From positions 1,674,001-1,738,000 of the forward strand of contig OZ251537.1 in assembly GCA_965243285.1 (NCBI GenBank): a DNA stretch of 64,000 nt, read 5' to 3'. Positions 19,119 through 28,063 of the stretch are shown here, piece after piece. The stretch is from JAHRAW01 sp965243285 (GTDB taxonomy: Bacteria > Pseudomonadota > Gammaproteobacteria > Arenicellales > Poriferihabitantaceae). Position 1 is the first letter of the stretch. Each line of letters opens with the position of its first letter. Both the position numbers and the translations under genes were made by a program. A model generated the notes under the pieces. It did no database searches and had not been told where the DNA came from. It saw only the letters and a program-made list of their open reading frames with translations.

Positions 19119-20576
19119 ATGTTGCGCGAGCCACTCAAGTTTAAACCCAACACGCTGTATCGCGGCGATTGTTTGGATGTGATGGATAGTTGGAATGACG
19201 GCTGCGTCGATTTAATCTATCTCGACCCGCCGTTTAATTCTAATTCGAATTACAACATCATCTACGGCAAGGATCGCGCCGGAAAGCCGCTCGATGAGCC
19301 CATGCAGTTTTTCGCATTTAAGGACACTTGGTTCTGGAATGAAGAAGCCAAGCAGCGCGTGCAAGAAATCAGCCGTGCTGTAGGTCATCCGGCGCACCTT
19401 GCGATAAAAGGGCTGGCGGAAATGTTGCCCGAGACCGGCATGCTGGCCTATCTTTCGTACATGGCGCAGCGCCTCGCCGTCATGCACCGCATATTGAAAG
19501 ACACCGGCAGTATTTATCTGCATTGCGACCCCACCGCATCGCATTATTTGAAAACGGTTATGGATTGCGTGTTTGAGGTGAAGAATTTTAGGAATGAAGT
19601 TGTATGGAGTTATCGCCGGTGGTCAGGGAAAACCACGGCGTATCAAAAAATGCACGACACCATATTTTTCTATGTAAAAGACAAAAACCAACATACATGG
19701 AATCAGCCTATGGAACCTAAACTACCTTCGTCAAAACCCTATAAAAGTACGAAGGCGGTGGATGATAGAGGCATGGTTATTAATGTGATTGATAAAAGTG
19801 TAAGCGTTCCAGACACTGCAATGCGCGATGTTTGGGAGATTGGTAGAATGGGTCCTAGATCAAAAGAACGACTCAAATACCCGACGCAAAAACCCATTGC
19901 GGTGCTGGAGCGAATCATCAAAGCATCATCCAACGAAGGCGACATCGTTTTAGATCCATTTTGCGGCTGCGGCACCACTGCCGAGGCGACTTACAAACTC
20001 GGCCGCCAGTTGATCGGCATCGATATATCGCCGTACGCCATCCGCCGAATTTGTCACGACCGCTTGAAAGATGCCGCCGGTTTAACCATCGAAGGATTTC
20101 CCACGGATATATACAGCGCTCGGGAAATGGCCGACGATCGATTTTTATTTGAGCAATGGGCGGTGACCACATTGCCCGGCTTCGAACCGAACGACAAACA
20201 AGTAGGCGACGGTGGCGTAGACGGCCGTGGCATGATGTTGAACCCGCCCGGCGATAAAGGAGGAGGAAAGTGCGTGGTGCAAGTCAAGAGCGGCGGCTGC
20301 ACCCCGAACAGCATGCGCGCATTTTTGTCGCAAATCACCGGGCACTACGCCAGCATGGGAATTTTTATCACCATGGATAAAATGAATGACACCAAAACCA
20401 AGCGCGAGTGCATAGCGAACGCCGGCCAATTCACCGAAGGCGCGAAAACCTTCAACCGCATGATGTTTTGGTCCATCGAGGAACACTTCGAAGCCAAAAA
20501 TCACCTGCAACTACCCGCCATGGCGCACCCACGCACCGGCAAAGAGATGCCACCGGAATCCATCGCGATGGATTAA
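19119..20576 (+). CDS. DNA methyltransferase fused to Mrr/PD-(D/E)XK-like nuclease domain
   Basis: 485 residues. The N-terminal 310 residues are a beta-class amino-methyltransferase: catalytic LDPPFN (motif IV, near residue 37), then the SAM-binding DPFCGCGTT (motif I, near residue 285), in the order typical of the class. The C-terminal part (around residues 345-430) contains GDGGVDGRGMM followed by CVVQVKSGG. This fits a D...(E/Q)xK nuclease core of the Mrr type. It might both modify and cut DNA, or be a modification-dependent nuclease. No separate restriction subunit is adjacent. The methyltransferase middle (residues 150-240) is more AT-rich than the flanks, as expected for a variable target-recognition region. 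Confidence 0.85.
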   Translation: MLREPLKFKPNTLYRGDCLDVMDSWNDGCVDLIYLDPPFNSNSNYNIIYGKDRAGKPLDEPMQFFAFKDTWFWNEEAKQRVQEISRAVGHPAHLAIKGLAEMLPETGMLAYLSYMAQRLAVMHRILKDTGSIYLHCDPTASHYLKTVMDCVFEVKNFRNEVVWSYRRWSGKTTAYQKMHDTIFFYVKDKNQHTWNQPMEPKLPSSKPYKSTKAVDDRGMVINVIDKSVSVPDTAMRDVWEIGRMGPRSKERLKYPTQKPIAVLERIIKASSNEGDIVLDPFCGCGTTAEATYKLGRQLIGIDISPYAIRRICHDRLKDAAGLTIEGFPTDIYSAREMADDRFLFEQWAVTTLPGFEPNDKQVGDGGVDGRGMMLNPPGDKGGGKCVVQVKSGGCTPNSMRAFLSQITGHYASMGIFITMDKMNDTKTKRECIANAGQFTEGAKTFNRMMFWSIEEHFEAKNHLQLPAMAHPRTGKEMPPESIAMD

Positions 20577-20728
20577 GCAACCAACGCATCAATCATTCGA
20601 CCAAATTAAACTACCGCCGCATTAACTTAGAATCAGTAGGTTAATTCATTTAAATTAGCCGGCGAATTAACATCATCGAATTAACACAACCAAAGTAACG
20701 CCAGCAAATTAACGCATAGGGATTAATT
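20577..20728. other. AT-rich gap with scattered aattaac motifs
   Basis: No gene. The motif aattaac or attaac recurs several times at irregular spacing between the methyltransferase and the hairpin repeat. No terminator was recognised here. Confidence 0.4.
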
Positions 20729-20887
20729 AGGGATTTATATACCTAAATCTGCACGGTGGGTTTGAGGTTGGATTTGGGTTTGGATTTGGGTTTGGCTTTT
20801 AGTATTCGCTCCCCCCGTGTTTTTTCGGGATGGGGAGCCAAAACTGGCGATAAAGTCGCGAGTTTTGGCTCCCTCTAAAAAGATAGG
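20729..20887 (+). repeat. Hairpin-bearing intergenic repeat, copy 1
   Basis: Starts with agggatttatatacctaaat followed by ctgcacggtggg. It continues with a gtttggatttgg-type microsatellite and ends in a hairpin whose 12-bp arms ggagccaaaact (20834-20845) and agttttggctcc (20861-20872) match perfectly, followed by ctctaaaaagatagg. The same order of blocks occurs at 59515 and, inverted, at 59750-60049. It lies between two convergent genes, so the hairpin could end transcription on either strand. Confidence 0.85.
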
Positions 20888-20893
20888 AATTAA

Positions 20894-23800
20894 TTAACCC
20901 GCCGCTGCATCTTGTTGCGCGCGACGCTGGCGGCGCGCTTCTAATGGCGCGACTAACAGCGACATCATGGACGGCACGATGAGCAAGGTGATGAGCGCCG
21001 ATAAACTTAAACCGCCGACTACCACCGAGCCCAAGCCGCGATATAACTCCGAGCCGGCGCCGGGGAAAAGCACCAGCGGCAGCATGCCAAATACGCTGGT
21101 TAAGGTGGACATAAATATTGGGCGGATGCGGTTGCGCGTGGCTAAGGTGATGGCGGCGGCGGATTCCATGCCTTGTTGGCGGATGTAGTGCAGGGTTTGA
21201 TGCACTAACAGAATCGCGTTATTGACCACGATGCCGACCAAAATAACGAAGCCGAGCATGGTCAGCATGTCTAACGCTTGGTAGGTGTAGAGGTTGAGCG
21301 CCGCTAAGCCGGCGACGCCGCCGGCGGCTGCCACTGGCACCGATAACATGATGATGAGCGGGTAGATGAAACTTTCGAACAACACCGCCATCACCAAAAA
21401 TACGATAATCAACGACAACATGAGATTTACCGCCATGGCGCTGCTGGTCTCCACCAGTTTGTCGGCGGTGCCGGAGATGCGCATTTTCACGCCGCGCGGC
21501 AAGCCCTCGGCCTGCAGCGGGGCGACCACTTGCTGGCGAATAATGTCGATGGCGGATTCCAATGCCAAGGTGGGGCTCGGGCGTACTTCCAAGGTGATGG
21601 TGCGGAAGCGCTCGCGATGGCGAATTTCGGTGGGCCCGGCGGTGAGTTCGATGTCAGCCACCGAGGACGCGGGAATCACCCGCCCGTGCGGCGTGACGAT
21701 GGGCAAATTGCCGATGCCTTGGGTGCTTATCACCGCGCCATCAAAACCGCGGATGACGATGTCCATGAGTTTGCCGTCCACGGTGGATTGGGTGGCGCGC
21801 AAGCCGTCGTTGAAGGCATCGATAGTGCGCGCCAATTCCCGCGCCGTCACGCCGCTGTCGTTTAAGCGCATGCGGTGTGGAATCACCCGCACTTCGGGGG
21901 CGCCGAGTTCCAGCCCCGGCTGCGGACGCCATTCGTGGCCCTCGGCGCGCGGGAATAAGCCGACGATGCGGCCAAAAGCGCGGTTGGCGGTCTGTAACAC
22001 TTGCTCTAAATTAGGCCCGGAGACATCCAGATCGATCTTGCGCCCGCCGCCGATGCCGCGGCCAAAAATGGACGGCTGGGTGATGAAGCCGAAGGTGCCG
22101 GGCTCGCTAAACACCGGCCCGCTCAAAATGGGCTTGAGTTCGGCCACGCGCTGCGGGGTGACCGCCACCGCGCCCAAAAATGTGCGGGCGCGGGTGGCGA
22201 CATAAAAAAAGCGCTCGATTTTCGGTGGCTGGTCGGCGGCCGCCACATCATCCGCATCGCGCGCCCATAAATGTCGGGTTTCGTCCTCGATGCGCTGCGC
22301 GATGCCGGTGGTGGTTTGCAGGTTATAGCCGGGCGGCGGAATGACGATGCCGAACAATAAATTGCGATTGCCCTCGGGCAGGTATTCCAATTTTGGCAGC
22401 AGCAGCCAAGCGCCGAGCAGGGCGGCGGCGGTGAGCAAGGCGGCGCTGCCAGCAGCGCGCTTTTTGCTGCGCAAGGCGGCCGCGGTGTACGCGGCGATTG
22501 ACTCGGTGAAGCGCTGCGCGGCGTGGTCTACGGCCGGTAATTTCATGGCGCTTAACCAGGCCTCGGCGGTGGCGAATTTGGTGGTTAGGTTGGCCGACAT
22601 GCGCGCCGCCATGGCGGTGGGTTTGCCCATGGCTTGGCCGCCAGATGGCGCCAAAAATCGGCCTGATTCGCCGCTCGATGTACCGCCCGCTGCAGCGGAT
22701 TCGCCACCCGATTCGCCGCCCGATTTACCCCCCACGCCCTCGCTCAACAAGCGCCGCGACAGCGCCGGAATCACCGTAATCGAGACCACTAAGGACAGCA
22801 TCACCGACACCGAAATGGCCACCGCGATGTCGCGAAATAATTGCCCGGCCTCCAATTCCATCACCAAAATGGGGATGAACACCATCACCGTGGTCAGCGC
22901 CGACACCAGCACCGCGCCCCACACCTGTTGCGCGCCCAACAGCGCGGCGCGGGCGTTGGAATGCCCGGCCTCTTTGTGGCGATAGATGTTTTCCAGCACC
23001 ACGATGGCGGCGTCCACCACCATGCCCACCGCGAACGCCAGCCCGGCCAGGGAGATGACATTGATCGAGCGCCCCAATGCCGCCATGGCCACGAACGCGC
23101 CCACCACCGACACCGGAATGGCCAAGGAGATGACCACCGTGGCGCGAAAGGAGCGCAAAAACAGCAGCAAAATCAGCGCCGCCAGGCTGCCGCCGAGCCA
23201 AATATTCTGCTGCACCAGCGAGATGGCGGAATTGATGTACACGGTTTCGTCATACACCTGGGTCAAGGTTAAGCCGGCCTCGGGCACCGCCGCCTGGTTT
23301 AAATCCGCCACCGCTTCACGAATGCCGCGCATGGTTTCGATAACATTGGCGCCGGTTTGGCGGGTGGCGTTGAGGGCTAATGAGGCGCGCCCGAGCAGGC
23401 GGATGGAGGCGCCGGGCTGCTTGTAGCCGAAGCGCACCGTGGCGATGTCGCCCACCGTGAGCCGCCCGCCGCCGCCCGGTGCATCTTGGGCACCGCGCAA
23501 CAATACGGCGCGGATGACGCCCAAATCGTTGAGTTCGCCTTCGGTGCGCACCACATACCGCCGCTTGCCCTCGTCAATATCGCCGGCGCCGAGTGAGATA
23601 TTGGCGTCCGCCAACGCGGCCGATAAGTCGCCCACCGTGAGCCGATAGCGCGCCAACGCGTTCGGCTCCACCACCACATGAATCTCGCGCTCGCTGCCGC
23701 CATAAACATTCACCCGCCCGACCCCGGGCACGCGCTCCAAGCGCTCCTTTACCACATCATTGACAAAATCACCGAACTCGTGTATGGGGCGCAAGTTTTT

Positions 23801-24358
23801 GTCGGATTGATTTTTGTCGGGCTGATTGCCGGTGGATTGATTGCCGTCGGATGGATTGTCGTCGGATTGATCGCCGGTGGATGGATCGCCGTCGGATGGA
23901 TCGCCAGCGGGCGGATTCTCAGCGCGATGATTGACGATGAACCAGGCGATGGCGTTGTCATCACCGCCGGCCGCATCCAAGGTCGGCTGTTCCACTTCGG
24001 CCGGATAACTCGGCACGCGGTCGAGCCGATTGGCCACCAACAACAGCGCGCGGTCCATATTCACGCCAATTTTGAATTCCAAGGTGATGCTGCCGCTGCC
24101 TTGTTCGGCGCGCCCGGTGATGGAACGCAAGCCGGTAAGCCCGGCCAGTTTTTCCTCCTGCTGATTGATGATCTCGCGCTCGATTTCCGCCGGCGCTGCG
24201 CCGTGCCAAGCGGTGTTGATGGTAATCACCGGCCGATTCACATCCGGCGCCAGTTGAATGGGAATCGTCGCCAACGCCACCAGCCCAAACAACACCACCA
24301 ACAACACCATCGCCACCACCGCAATGGGTCGCTCGATGGCATGGCGGATGATGTTCAT
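20894..24358 (-). CDS. RND-family efflux transporter (inner-membrane pump)
   Basis: 1154 residues. It has the twelve-helix, two-porter-loop plan of AcrB/MexB-like pumps: N-terminal RHAIERPIAVVAM, helix-4 segment GMVVDAAIVVLENIYRH and second-half GIVVNNAILLVHQTL. Helix 4 has a single Asp (VVDAA) rather than the Asp-Asp of AcrB; this resembles HME-type and some other branches, so the substrate is uncertain. Two low-complexity insertions make it longer than usual: about 45 residues of GDPSDGDPSTGDQSDDNPSDG type (residues 144-190) and a GGESGGESAAAGG stretch (residues 538-576). It is driven by protons and works with the adaptor at 24645. No outer-membrane channel gene is nearby. Confidence 0.9.
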   Translation of the reverse strand: MNIIRHAIERPIAVVAMVLLVVLFGLVALATIPIQLAPDVNRPVITINTAWHGAAPAEIEREIINQQEEKLAGLTGLRSITGRAEQGSGSITLEFKIGVNMDRALLLVANRLDRVPSYPAEVEQPTLDAAGGDDNAIAWFIVNHRAENPPAGDPSDGDPSTGDQSDDNPSDGNQSTGNQPDKNQSDKNLRPIHEFGDFVNDVVKERLERVPGVGRVNVYGGSEREIHVVVEPNALARYRLTVGDLSAALADANISLGAGDIDEGKRRYVVRTEGELNDLGVIRAVLLRGAQDAPGGGGRLTVGDIATVRFGYKQPGASIRLLGRASLALNATRQTGANVIETMRGIREAVADLNQAAVPEAGLTLTQVYDETVYINSAISLVQQNIWLGGSLAALILLLFLRSFRATVVISLAIPVSVVGAFVAMAALGRSINVISLAGLAFAVGMVVDAAIVVLENIYRHKEAGHSNARAALLGAQQVWGAVLVSALTTVMVFIPILVMELEAGQLFRDIAVAISVSVMLSLVVSITVIPALSRRLLSEGVGGKSGGESGGESAAAGGTSSGESGRFLAPSGGQAMGKPTAMAARMSANLTTKFATAEAWLSAMKLPAVDHAAQRFTESIAAYTAAALRSKKRAAGSAALLTAAALLGAWLLLPKLEYLPEGNRNLLFGIVIPPPGYNLQTTTGIAQRIEDETRHLWARDADDVAAADQPPKIERFFYVATRARTFLGAVAVTPQRVAELKPILSGPVFSEPGTFGFITQPSIFGRGIGGGRKIDLDVSGPNLEQVLQTANRAFGRIVGLFPRAEGHEWRPQPGLELGAPEVRVIPHRMRLNDSGVTARELARTIDAFNDGLRATQSTVDGKLMDIVIRGFDGAVISTQGIGNLPIVTPHGRVIPASSVADIELTAGPTEIRHRERFRTITLEVRPSPTLALESAIDIIRQQVVAPLQAEGLPRGVKMRISGTADKLVETSSAMAVNLMLSLIIVFLVMAVLFESFIYPLIIMLSVPVAAAGGVAGLAALNLYTYQALDMLTMLGFVILVGIVVNNAILLVHQTLHYIRQQGMESAAAITLATRNRIRPIFMSTLTSVFGMLPLVLFPGAGSELYRGLGSVVVGGLSLSALITLLIVPSMMSLLVAPLEARRQRRAQQDAAAG
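23795..23925. repeat. 15-bp tandem repeat inside the RND pump gene
   Basis: Imperfect units of about 15 bases (gccgtcggatggatt type) repeat roughly eight times, in frame, coding the PSDGDPSTGDQ-like tract in the first porter loop. Such arrays can gain or lose units without a frameshift. Confidence 0.8.
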
Positions 24359-24407
24359 CGCGCGCCGCCTGTGGGCAAGCCGCCAGCGCCGCGACGATGC
24401 GTATTAA

Positions 24408-24634
24408 CATGACTCATTAACATGGCCGGGCTTAGGCGGGATGAATTTTCCAGCGGGGCGGCGATATTCGCGCGCGCTCATGTGCATACCCATTAATATG
24501 CCCATTGACATGACTCATTAGCTTAGGAGACCTGGCGGGGTGAATTTTCGGGCGCCATGGCGTCGGCGGCGCATAGATATGCCCATTAACATGACTCATT
24601 AACATGGCTGGGCTTAGGCGGGATGAATTTTGGG
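24408..24634. repeat. Three-copy direct repeat between the pump and adaptor genes
   Basis: The core acatgactcatta appears at about 24408, 24508 and 24589. The first and third copies continue acatggc-gggcttaggcggg and then atgaatttt almost identically; the middle copy is more diverged. The repeats fill most of the 286-base gap between the two genes of what should be one operon. Confidence 0.8.
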
Positions 24635-24644
24635 CGGGCGGCGG

Positions 24645-25769
24645 CTATTGCGGTGCCGCCGTCACCGGCTGATTCGGCGCCAAGCGTTCGTTGCCGCGCA
24701 CTACGGCGAGGTCGCCGGGGCGTAATCCGTCCAGTACCTCGACGCGGTCGCCGGTGGATTCGCCGGTGCGAATGCTGCGCATCTGCGCGGCGCCATCGAC
24801 CACCACGAACACTAACGCCTCGGCGCCGCGGCGGATGATGGCGTCTTTATGCACCGAGATGATGTCGCGGCGGGCGCCGGCCGGGATGGCTAAGGTGACG
24901 CTTTGCCCGCTGGCCAGCAGTCCGGCGTCGGCGCCGAACTGCGCGGTGAAACGGGCGCGGCGGGTGCGCGTGCGCGGGTCTTCTTGCGGCACGATGGCGC
25001 GCGCCACGGCGCGGTGCTCGCTGCCGTTATCGAGCACCATCACCACCTCGGCGCCGGCGGCGACGCCGCCTAATCGGTCATAGGGCAGGTCGGCTTCCAC
25101 TTCCAGTTGTTGGTCGGATACCAAGCGCGCCACCGCATCGCCGCGGCGCAAATAATCGCCCACTTCGGTCATGCGCGCGGTCACGGCGCCGGCGAATGGC
25201 GCCGCGATGGTGGCGTGTTTGAGGTCTAAGGTGGCCAACGCGAGTTCGGCCTCGGCCTCATGGGCTTTGGCCTGGGCGATGGTGTGGCGCTGGCGGGCGG
25301 CATCGCTTATTGCCGCGCTGACGGCGGCGGAATCGCCCAATTCATCCATGCGCTGCGCCGACTGATTGGCCAGCGCCACCTCGGCCTGGGCGGTCTGTAC
25401 GCGCGCCGCGGCGAGATTTTTGCGTAATTTCAAGGCCGCGGTATCGAGCCGCGCCAGCGTCTGACCGCGAGTGACGCGGTCGCCGACTTGCACCAACATC
25501 GCCGCCACCCGGCCGTCGATGCGCGCCGTCGCGGCGCCGGATTGCTGCGCCAGCAGTCGCCCAATTATCGGCGAGGTTTGGGTGAAGGTTTGCGCGATGA
25601 CCGCATCCGTGGCCACCAGCGCCGCTTGCTGCGCCTGGCCGGCGCCAAGCCAGAGCGCCACCGCAGTCGCGCCAGCCAGTTTTATGACGCCGGGTTTTAT
25701 GATGCTCAATTTCATAGTGCGCAATTTCATCATGGCAATCATCGTCATTGCATTATCCCGTTGCATCAT
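24645..25769 (-). CDS. RND efflux periplasmic adaptor (membrane fusion protein)
   Basis: Up to 374 residues. After a Met-rich start and a hydrophobic export or anchor segment (IKLAGATAVALWLGAG), it shows the adaptor order. There is a lipoyl half (GRVAAMLVQVGDRVTRGQTLARLD), an alpha-helical hairpin (residues 110-180), the second lipoyl half (ATIAAPFAGAVTARMTEVGDYL), then beta-barrel and C-terminal domains (VRGNERLAPNQPV). It would bridge the pump at 20894 to an outer-membrane channel. Several in-frame ATGs (25769, 25766, 25748) make the start uncertain; repeated Met-Lys-type codons suggest expansion at the 5' end. Confidence 0.88.
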   Translation of the reverse strand: MMQRDNAMTMIAMMKLRTMKLSIIKPGVIKLAGATAVALWLGAGQAQQAALVATDAVIAQTFTQTSPIIGRLLAQQSGAATARIDGRVAAMLVQVGDRVTRGQTLARLDTAALKLRKNLAAARVQTAQAEVALANQSAQRMDELGDSAAVSAAISDAARQRHTIAQAKAHEAEAELALATLDLKHATIAAPFAGAVTARMTEVGDYLRRGDAVARLVSDQQLEVEADLPYDRLGGVAAGAEVVMVLDNGSEHRAVARAIVPQEDPRTRTRRARFTAQFGADAGLLASGQSVTLAIPAGARRDIISVHKDAIIRRGAEALVFVVVDGAAQMRSIRTGESTGDRVEVLDGLRPGDLAVVRGNERLAPNQPVTAAPQ

Positions 25770-26108
25770 CGCCGTTGCATTATTACCGCTGCATTATCGC
25801 CAGTTGTATTATCGCCGTCGCATCATCGCCGTACACCCAAACCCGCGCCGCAACCTTTAATATCGGCCCGCGCCACCGCCTTCCAAATCATGCACCCTTG
25901 CATTAGTGCCAATATATTGCCGCCGATGAATCATCGCCCCCCAGATGTAAAATTTAATCTCGACACGCATTCCCCGCCGCCTTCCAAATCATGCGCCCTT
26001 TTCGCGTTGCATTATCGCCAACCCATTGCCATCGATACACTATCGTCGGCACATCAAACCCGCCGGCAAACCCGTAGGCAAATCCCTCCCCAAACCCGCC
26101 GGCAAAAT
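25770..26108. repeat. Gene-free region with gcattatcgcc repeats
   Basis: About 339 bases. Imperfect units such as gttgcattatcgcc and gtcgcatcatcgcc repeat from about 25749 to 25838. The block ccgccttccaaatcatgc occurs twice, near 25877 and 25977. The adaptor promoter should be here, but none was recognised. Confidence 0.6.
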
Positions 26109-26834
26109 TCAACCCCCATCCCCGCCCACCAACAACTCGCGCAAAAAAGCCGCCACATCGGCCACCTCATCAGCCGAGACGCTGTGCGCCATGGGATATT
26201 CCCGCCACCGCAGCGCATAGCCGGCGGCCGTCAACTGCTGCGCCCCCCGCTGCCCGAGCGCGAGCGGAATCACATCATCATCCACACCATGCGCCATAAA
26301 AATCGGCAACGCATGATTGGCGTCTGATTTTTCCGCGGCCAAAGAATCCGCCAACGGCAAATAAGTGGATAAGGCAATCACCCCGCCCAGCCTCTCGCCA
26401 AAGCGCGGTCCGGCATGCAAAACCACCGCCCCGCCTTGCGAATATCCAGCCAAAAAAATCTTATCAAAAGCCATGCCACGCGCATGCTGGCGCGCAATCA
26501 ACGCGCCCACCACCGCCGCCGCTTCGGCAATGCCAGCAGCATCCGGCGCGGCGCCAAAATCGGCCGCATACACATCATACCAAGCGCGCATCACCGCCCC
26601 GTCATTGAGCGTAACCGCCCGCATGGTTGCATGCGGAAAAACCAACCGCATCGGCACCCCCACCGCCGCCGCCAACACCGGCGCCATGGGTTCGAAATCA
26701 TGGCCATCAGACCCCAACCCATGCAGCCAAATCACCGCGCATTGTGGATTGGGCGCGGTATCGATTTCGATAGCCGCATCGCCCTCGCCCGCAGAATCAA
26801 AATCACCAGCCGCAGATTCATCAACATCCATCAT
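26109..26834 (-). CDS. Carboxylesterase / phospholipase-type alpha/beta hydrolase
   Basis: 241 residues, small esterase of the EstB/acyl-protein-thioesterase group. Oxyanion-side motif VIWLHGLGSDGHDF, nucleophile Ser in AGYSQGGAVVLHA, Asp in MAHGVDDDVIPL and His in PMAHSVSADE make a complete triad. It hydrolyses short-chain esters in the cytoplasm. The first 28 residues are acidic and unlike other family members. Met1 or Met2 could start it. Its first 60 codons plus the leader are present a second time at 30730-30973. Confidence 0.9.
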   Translation of the reverse strand: MMDVDESAAGDFDSAGEGDAAIEIDTAPNPQCAVIWLHGLGSDGHDFEPMAPVLAAAVGVPMRLVFPHATMRAVTLNDGAVMRAWYDVYAADFGAAPDAAGIAEAAAVVGALIARQHARGMAFDKIFLAGYSQGGAVVLHAGPRFGERLGGVIALSTYLPLADSLAAEKSDANHALPIFMAHGVDDDVIPLALGQRGAQQLTAAGYALRWREYPMAHSVSADEVADVAAFLRELLVGGDGG

Positions 26835-26898
26835 GATTCAAAAACCCAAAAAATAGGCAACAGATTCTACCCGACCCACTGCTACAATAACGGCATGA
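26656..26898. repeat. 243-bp direct repeat, left copy (esterase 5' end)
   Basis: Nearly identical to 30731-30973, with an offset of exactly 4075 bases and only a few mismatches. This copy lies in the intact esterase gene and its leader. The two copies bracket the AbiJ-like and Sel1 genes. Confidence 0.95.
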
Positions 26899-27031
26899 AT
26901 AACCGACTAAATCGCCGCCAGTGCCCTTTATGCAGCAATCACACTGCTGCAGATTTTTAGACCCTACATATATACAAGTGACATGACGGAAGAAAACGAC
27001 AGCGAAAATCGCAACTTGACATACTCGCAAC

Positions 27032-27040
27032 GAGAGGGGG
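27032..27040 (+). promoter_or_regulatory. Shine-Dalgarno favouring the ATG at 27049
   Basis: GAGAGGGGG, eight bases before the ATG at 27049. The upstream ATG at 26983 has no comparable site, so the shorter protein is the better call. Confidence 0.65.
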
Positions 27041-27048
27041 CAGCGCCG

Positions 27049-27888
27049 ATGCCTGAAGTGCCGGAAGTTGGGGAGGTTACAGTTAGATTTAGAAATTCCA
27101 TTTGGCGCGTCTTTAGTGACAGCATGAACAAGTGTGGTGCGGTGTATTCGTTTGGTAATTCTAGTAGAACGATGTATTGGATAGATTTCCTCGCTTCATA
27201 TAAGGAACAAGTGTTGATTATTTCTTATGACAGCCAGCCACCATTTAACCTGCCAGCCGTTAAGACATGGTTGCGTCAAATAATCATTGAAAGAGAATCT
27301 CATGAAGTAATAACCTTATGCGAGCATATGTTGCGGGTGGATGGAATTCCTGATGAACTGAAAGGGTGTATAGAAGAATGCTTCAAAAATCACTCACTTT
27401 GTCATGTCGATCGGTCGGCGGAACCGGTACGCGTTGTTTCTTGCTCAAGCAAGGAGATGCGAGAAAGCGTGAAGCAATCATTAGGCAACATCAACAAATC
27501 CGAATTGGTCGGGACGATAACGCACTTGCGTAGTGCTGCGATAAATTTGAATGATGGAAAATTCGCTGATTCCATTCGCGATAGCATACATGCTGTGGAA
27601 ACAGCCGCTAAGAAAATTGATCCCGCCGCCTCAAAAAATTTAACCTCAGCGCTAGACTCGCTCGAAAAGCATAAATTGATCGGACATCCCGCACTAAAAG
27701 AGGCATTTAAAAAACTTTATGGTTACACAAGCGATAAAGCGGGCATACGACACGCGTTAGTAGATAACGCTGAATCTAAAGCCGGGCTGGACGAAGCGAT
27801 GTTTATGTATGGCGCGTGCGTGTCATTTGTAGATTACTTGGTCAGCAAACAAAAAGCATTAGCGACACAACGGTTAGCGAAAAAATAA
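27049..27888 (+). CDS. AbiJ_NTD4-type abortive-infection candidate
   Basis: 279 residues from the preferred start (301 if the ATG at 26983 is used). The C-terminal half carries SIRDSIHAVETAAKKI, LDSLEKHKLIGHPALKEAF, KKLYGYTSDKAGIRHALVD and FMYGACVSFVDYLV. This is the helical C-terminal region shared by proteins annotated with AbiJ_NTD4/HEPN-like domains; IRHAL may be the HEPN-type active core. HEPN proteins are usually RNases of toxin or phage-defence systems. The N-terminal 120 residues (RFRNSIWRVF... and VLIISYDSQPPFNLP) would be the sensing part. The gene is AT-richer than the neighbours and sits alone on the plus strand beside a type III-like R-M pair. The role in defence is inference. 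Confidence 0.65.
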   Translation: MPEVPEVGEVTVRFRNSIWRVFSDSMNKCGAVYSFGNSSRTMYWIDFLASYKEQVLIISYDSQPPFNLPAVKTWLRQIIIERESHEVITLCEHMLRVDGIPDELKGCIEECFKNHSLCHVDRSAEPVRVVSCSSKEMRESVKQSLGNINKSELVGTITHLRSAAINLNDGKFADSIRDSIHAVETAAKKIDPAASKNLTSALDSLEKHKLIGHPALKEAFKKLYGYTSDKAGIRHALVDNAESKAGLDEAMFMYGACVSFVDYLVSKQKALATQRLAKK

Positions 27889-28063
27889 GGCGGCGAGGTT
27901 TTTGTCTACATCGCATGTCTACATCGCATGGAGAATAACAATTGGCTACCGGCCATGTTTTATATCGATGTCGGTGGGAATGGCTTGTTTGCTTGATTTT
28001 TGGGGCTGGGTTTGGCGAGCAAGAGTTTATGTAAACCTGCCGATGGTTTGGATGCTGGTCGGT

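Noticed and set aside
18947..19153. Minus-strand 68-codon frame over the inverted-end element
   Set aside because: It overlaps the hairpins and the methyltransferase start, has no ribosome site and no known domain; treated as DNA/RNA structure instead.
23678..24412. Plus-strand 244-codon frame with a membrane-like GLIAGGWIAVGW tract
   Set aside because: Antisense to the 15-bp repeat in the RND pump gene; the sense frame has clear RND homology.
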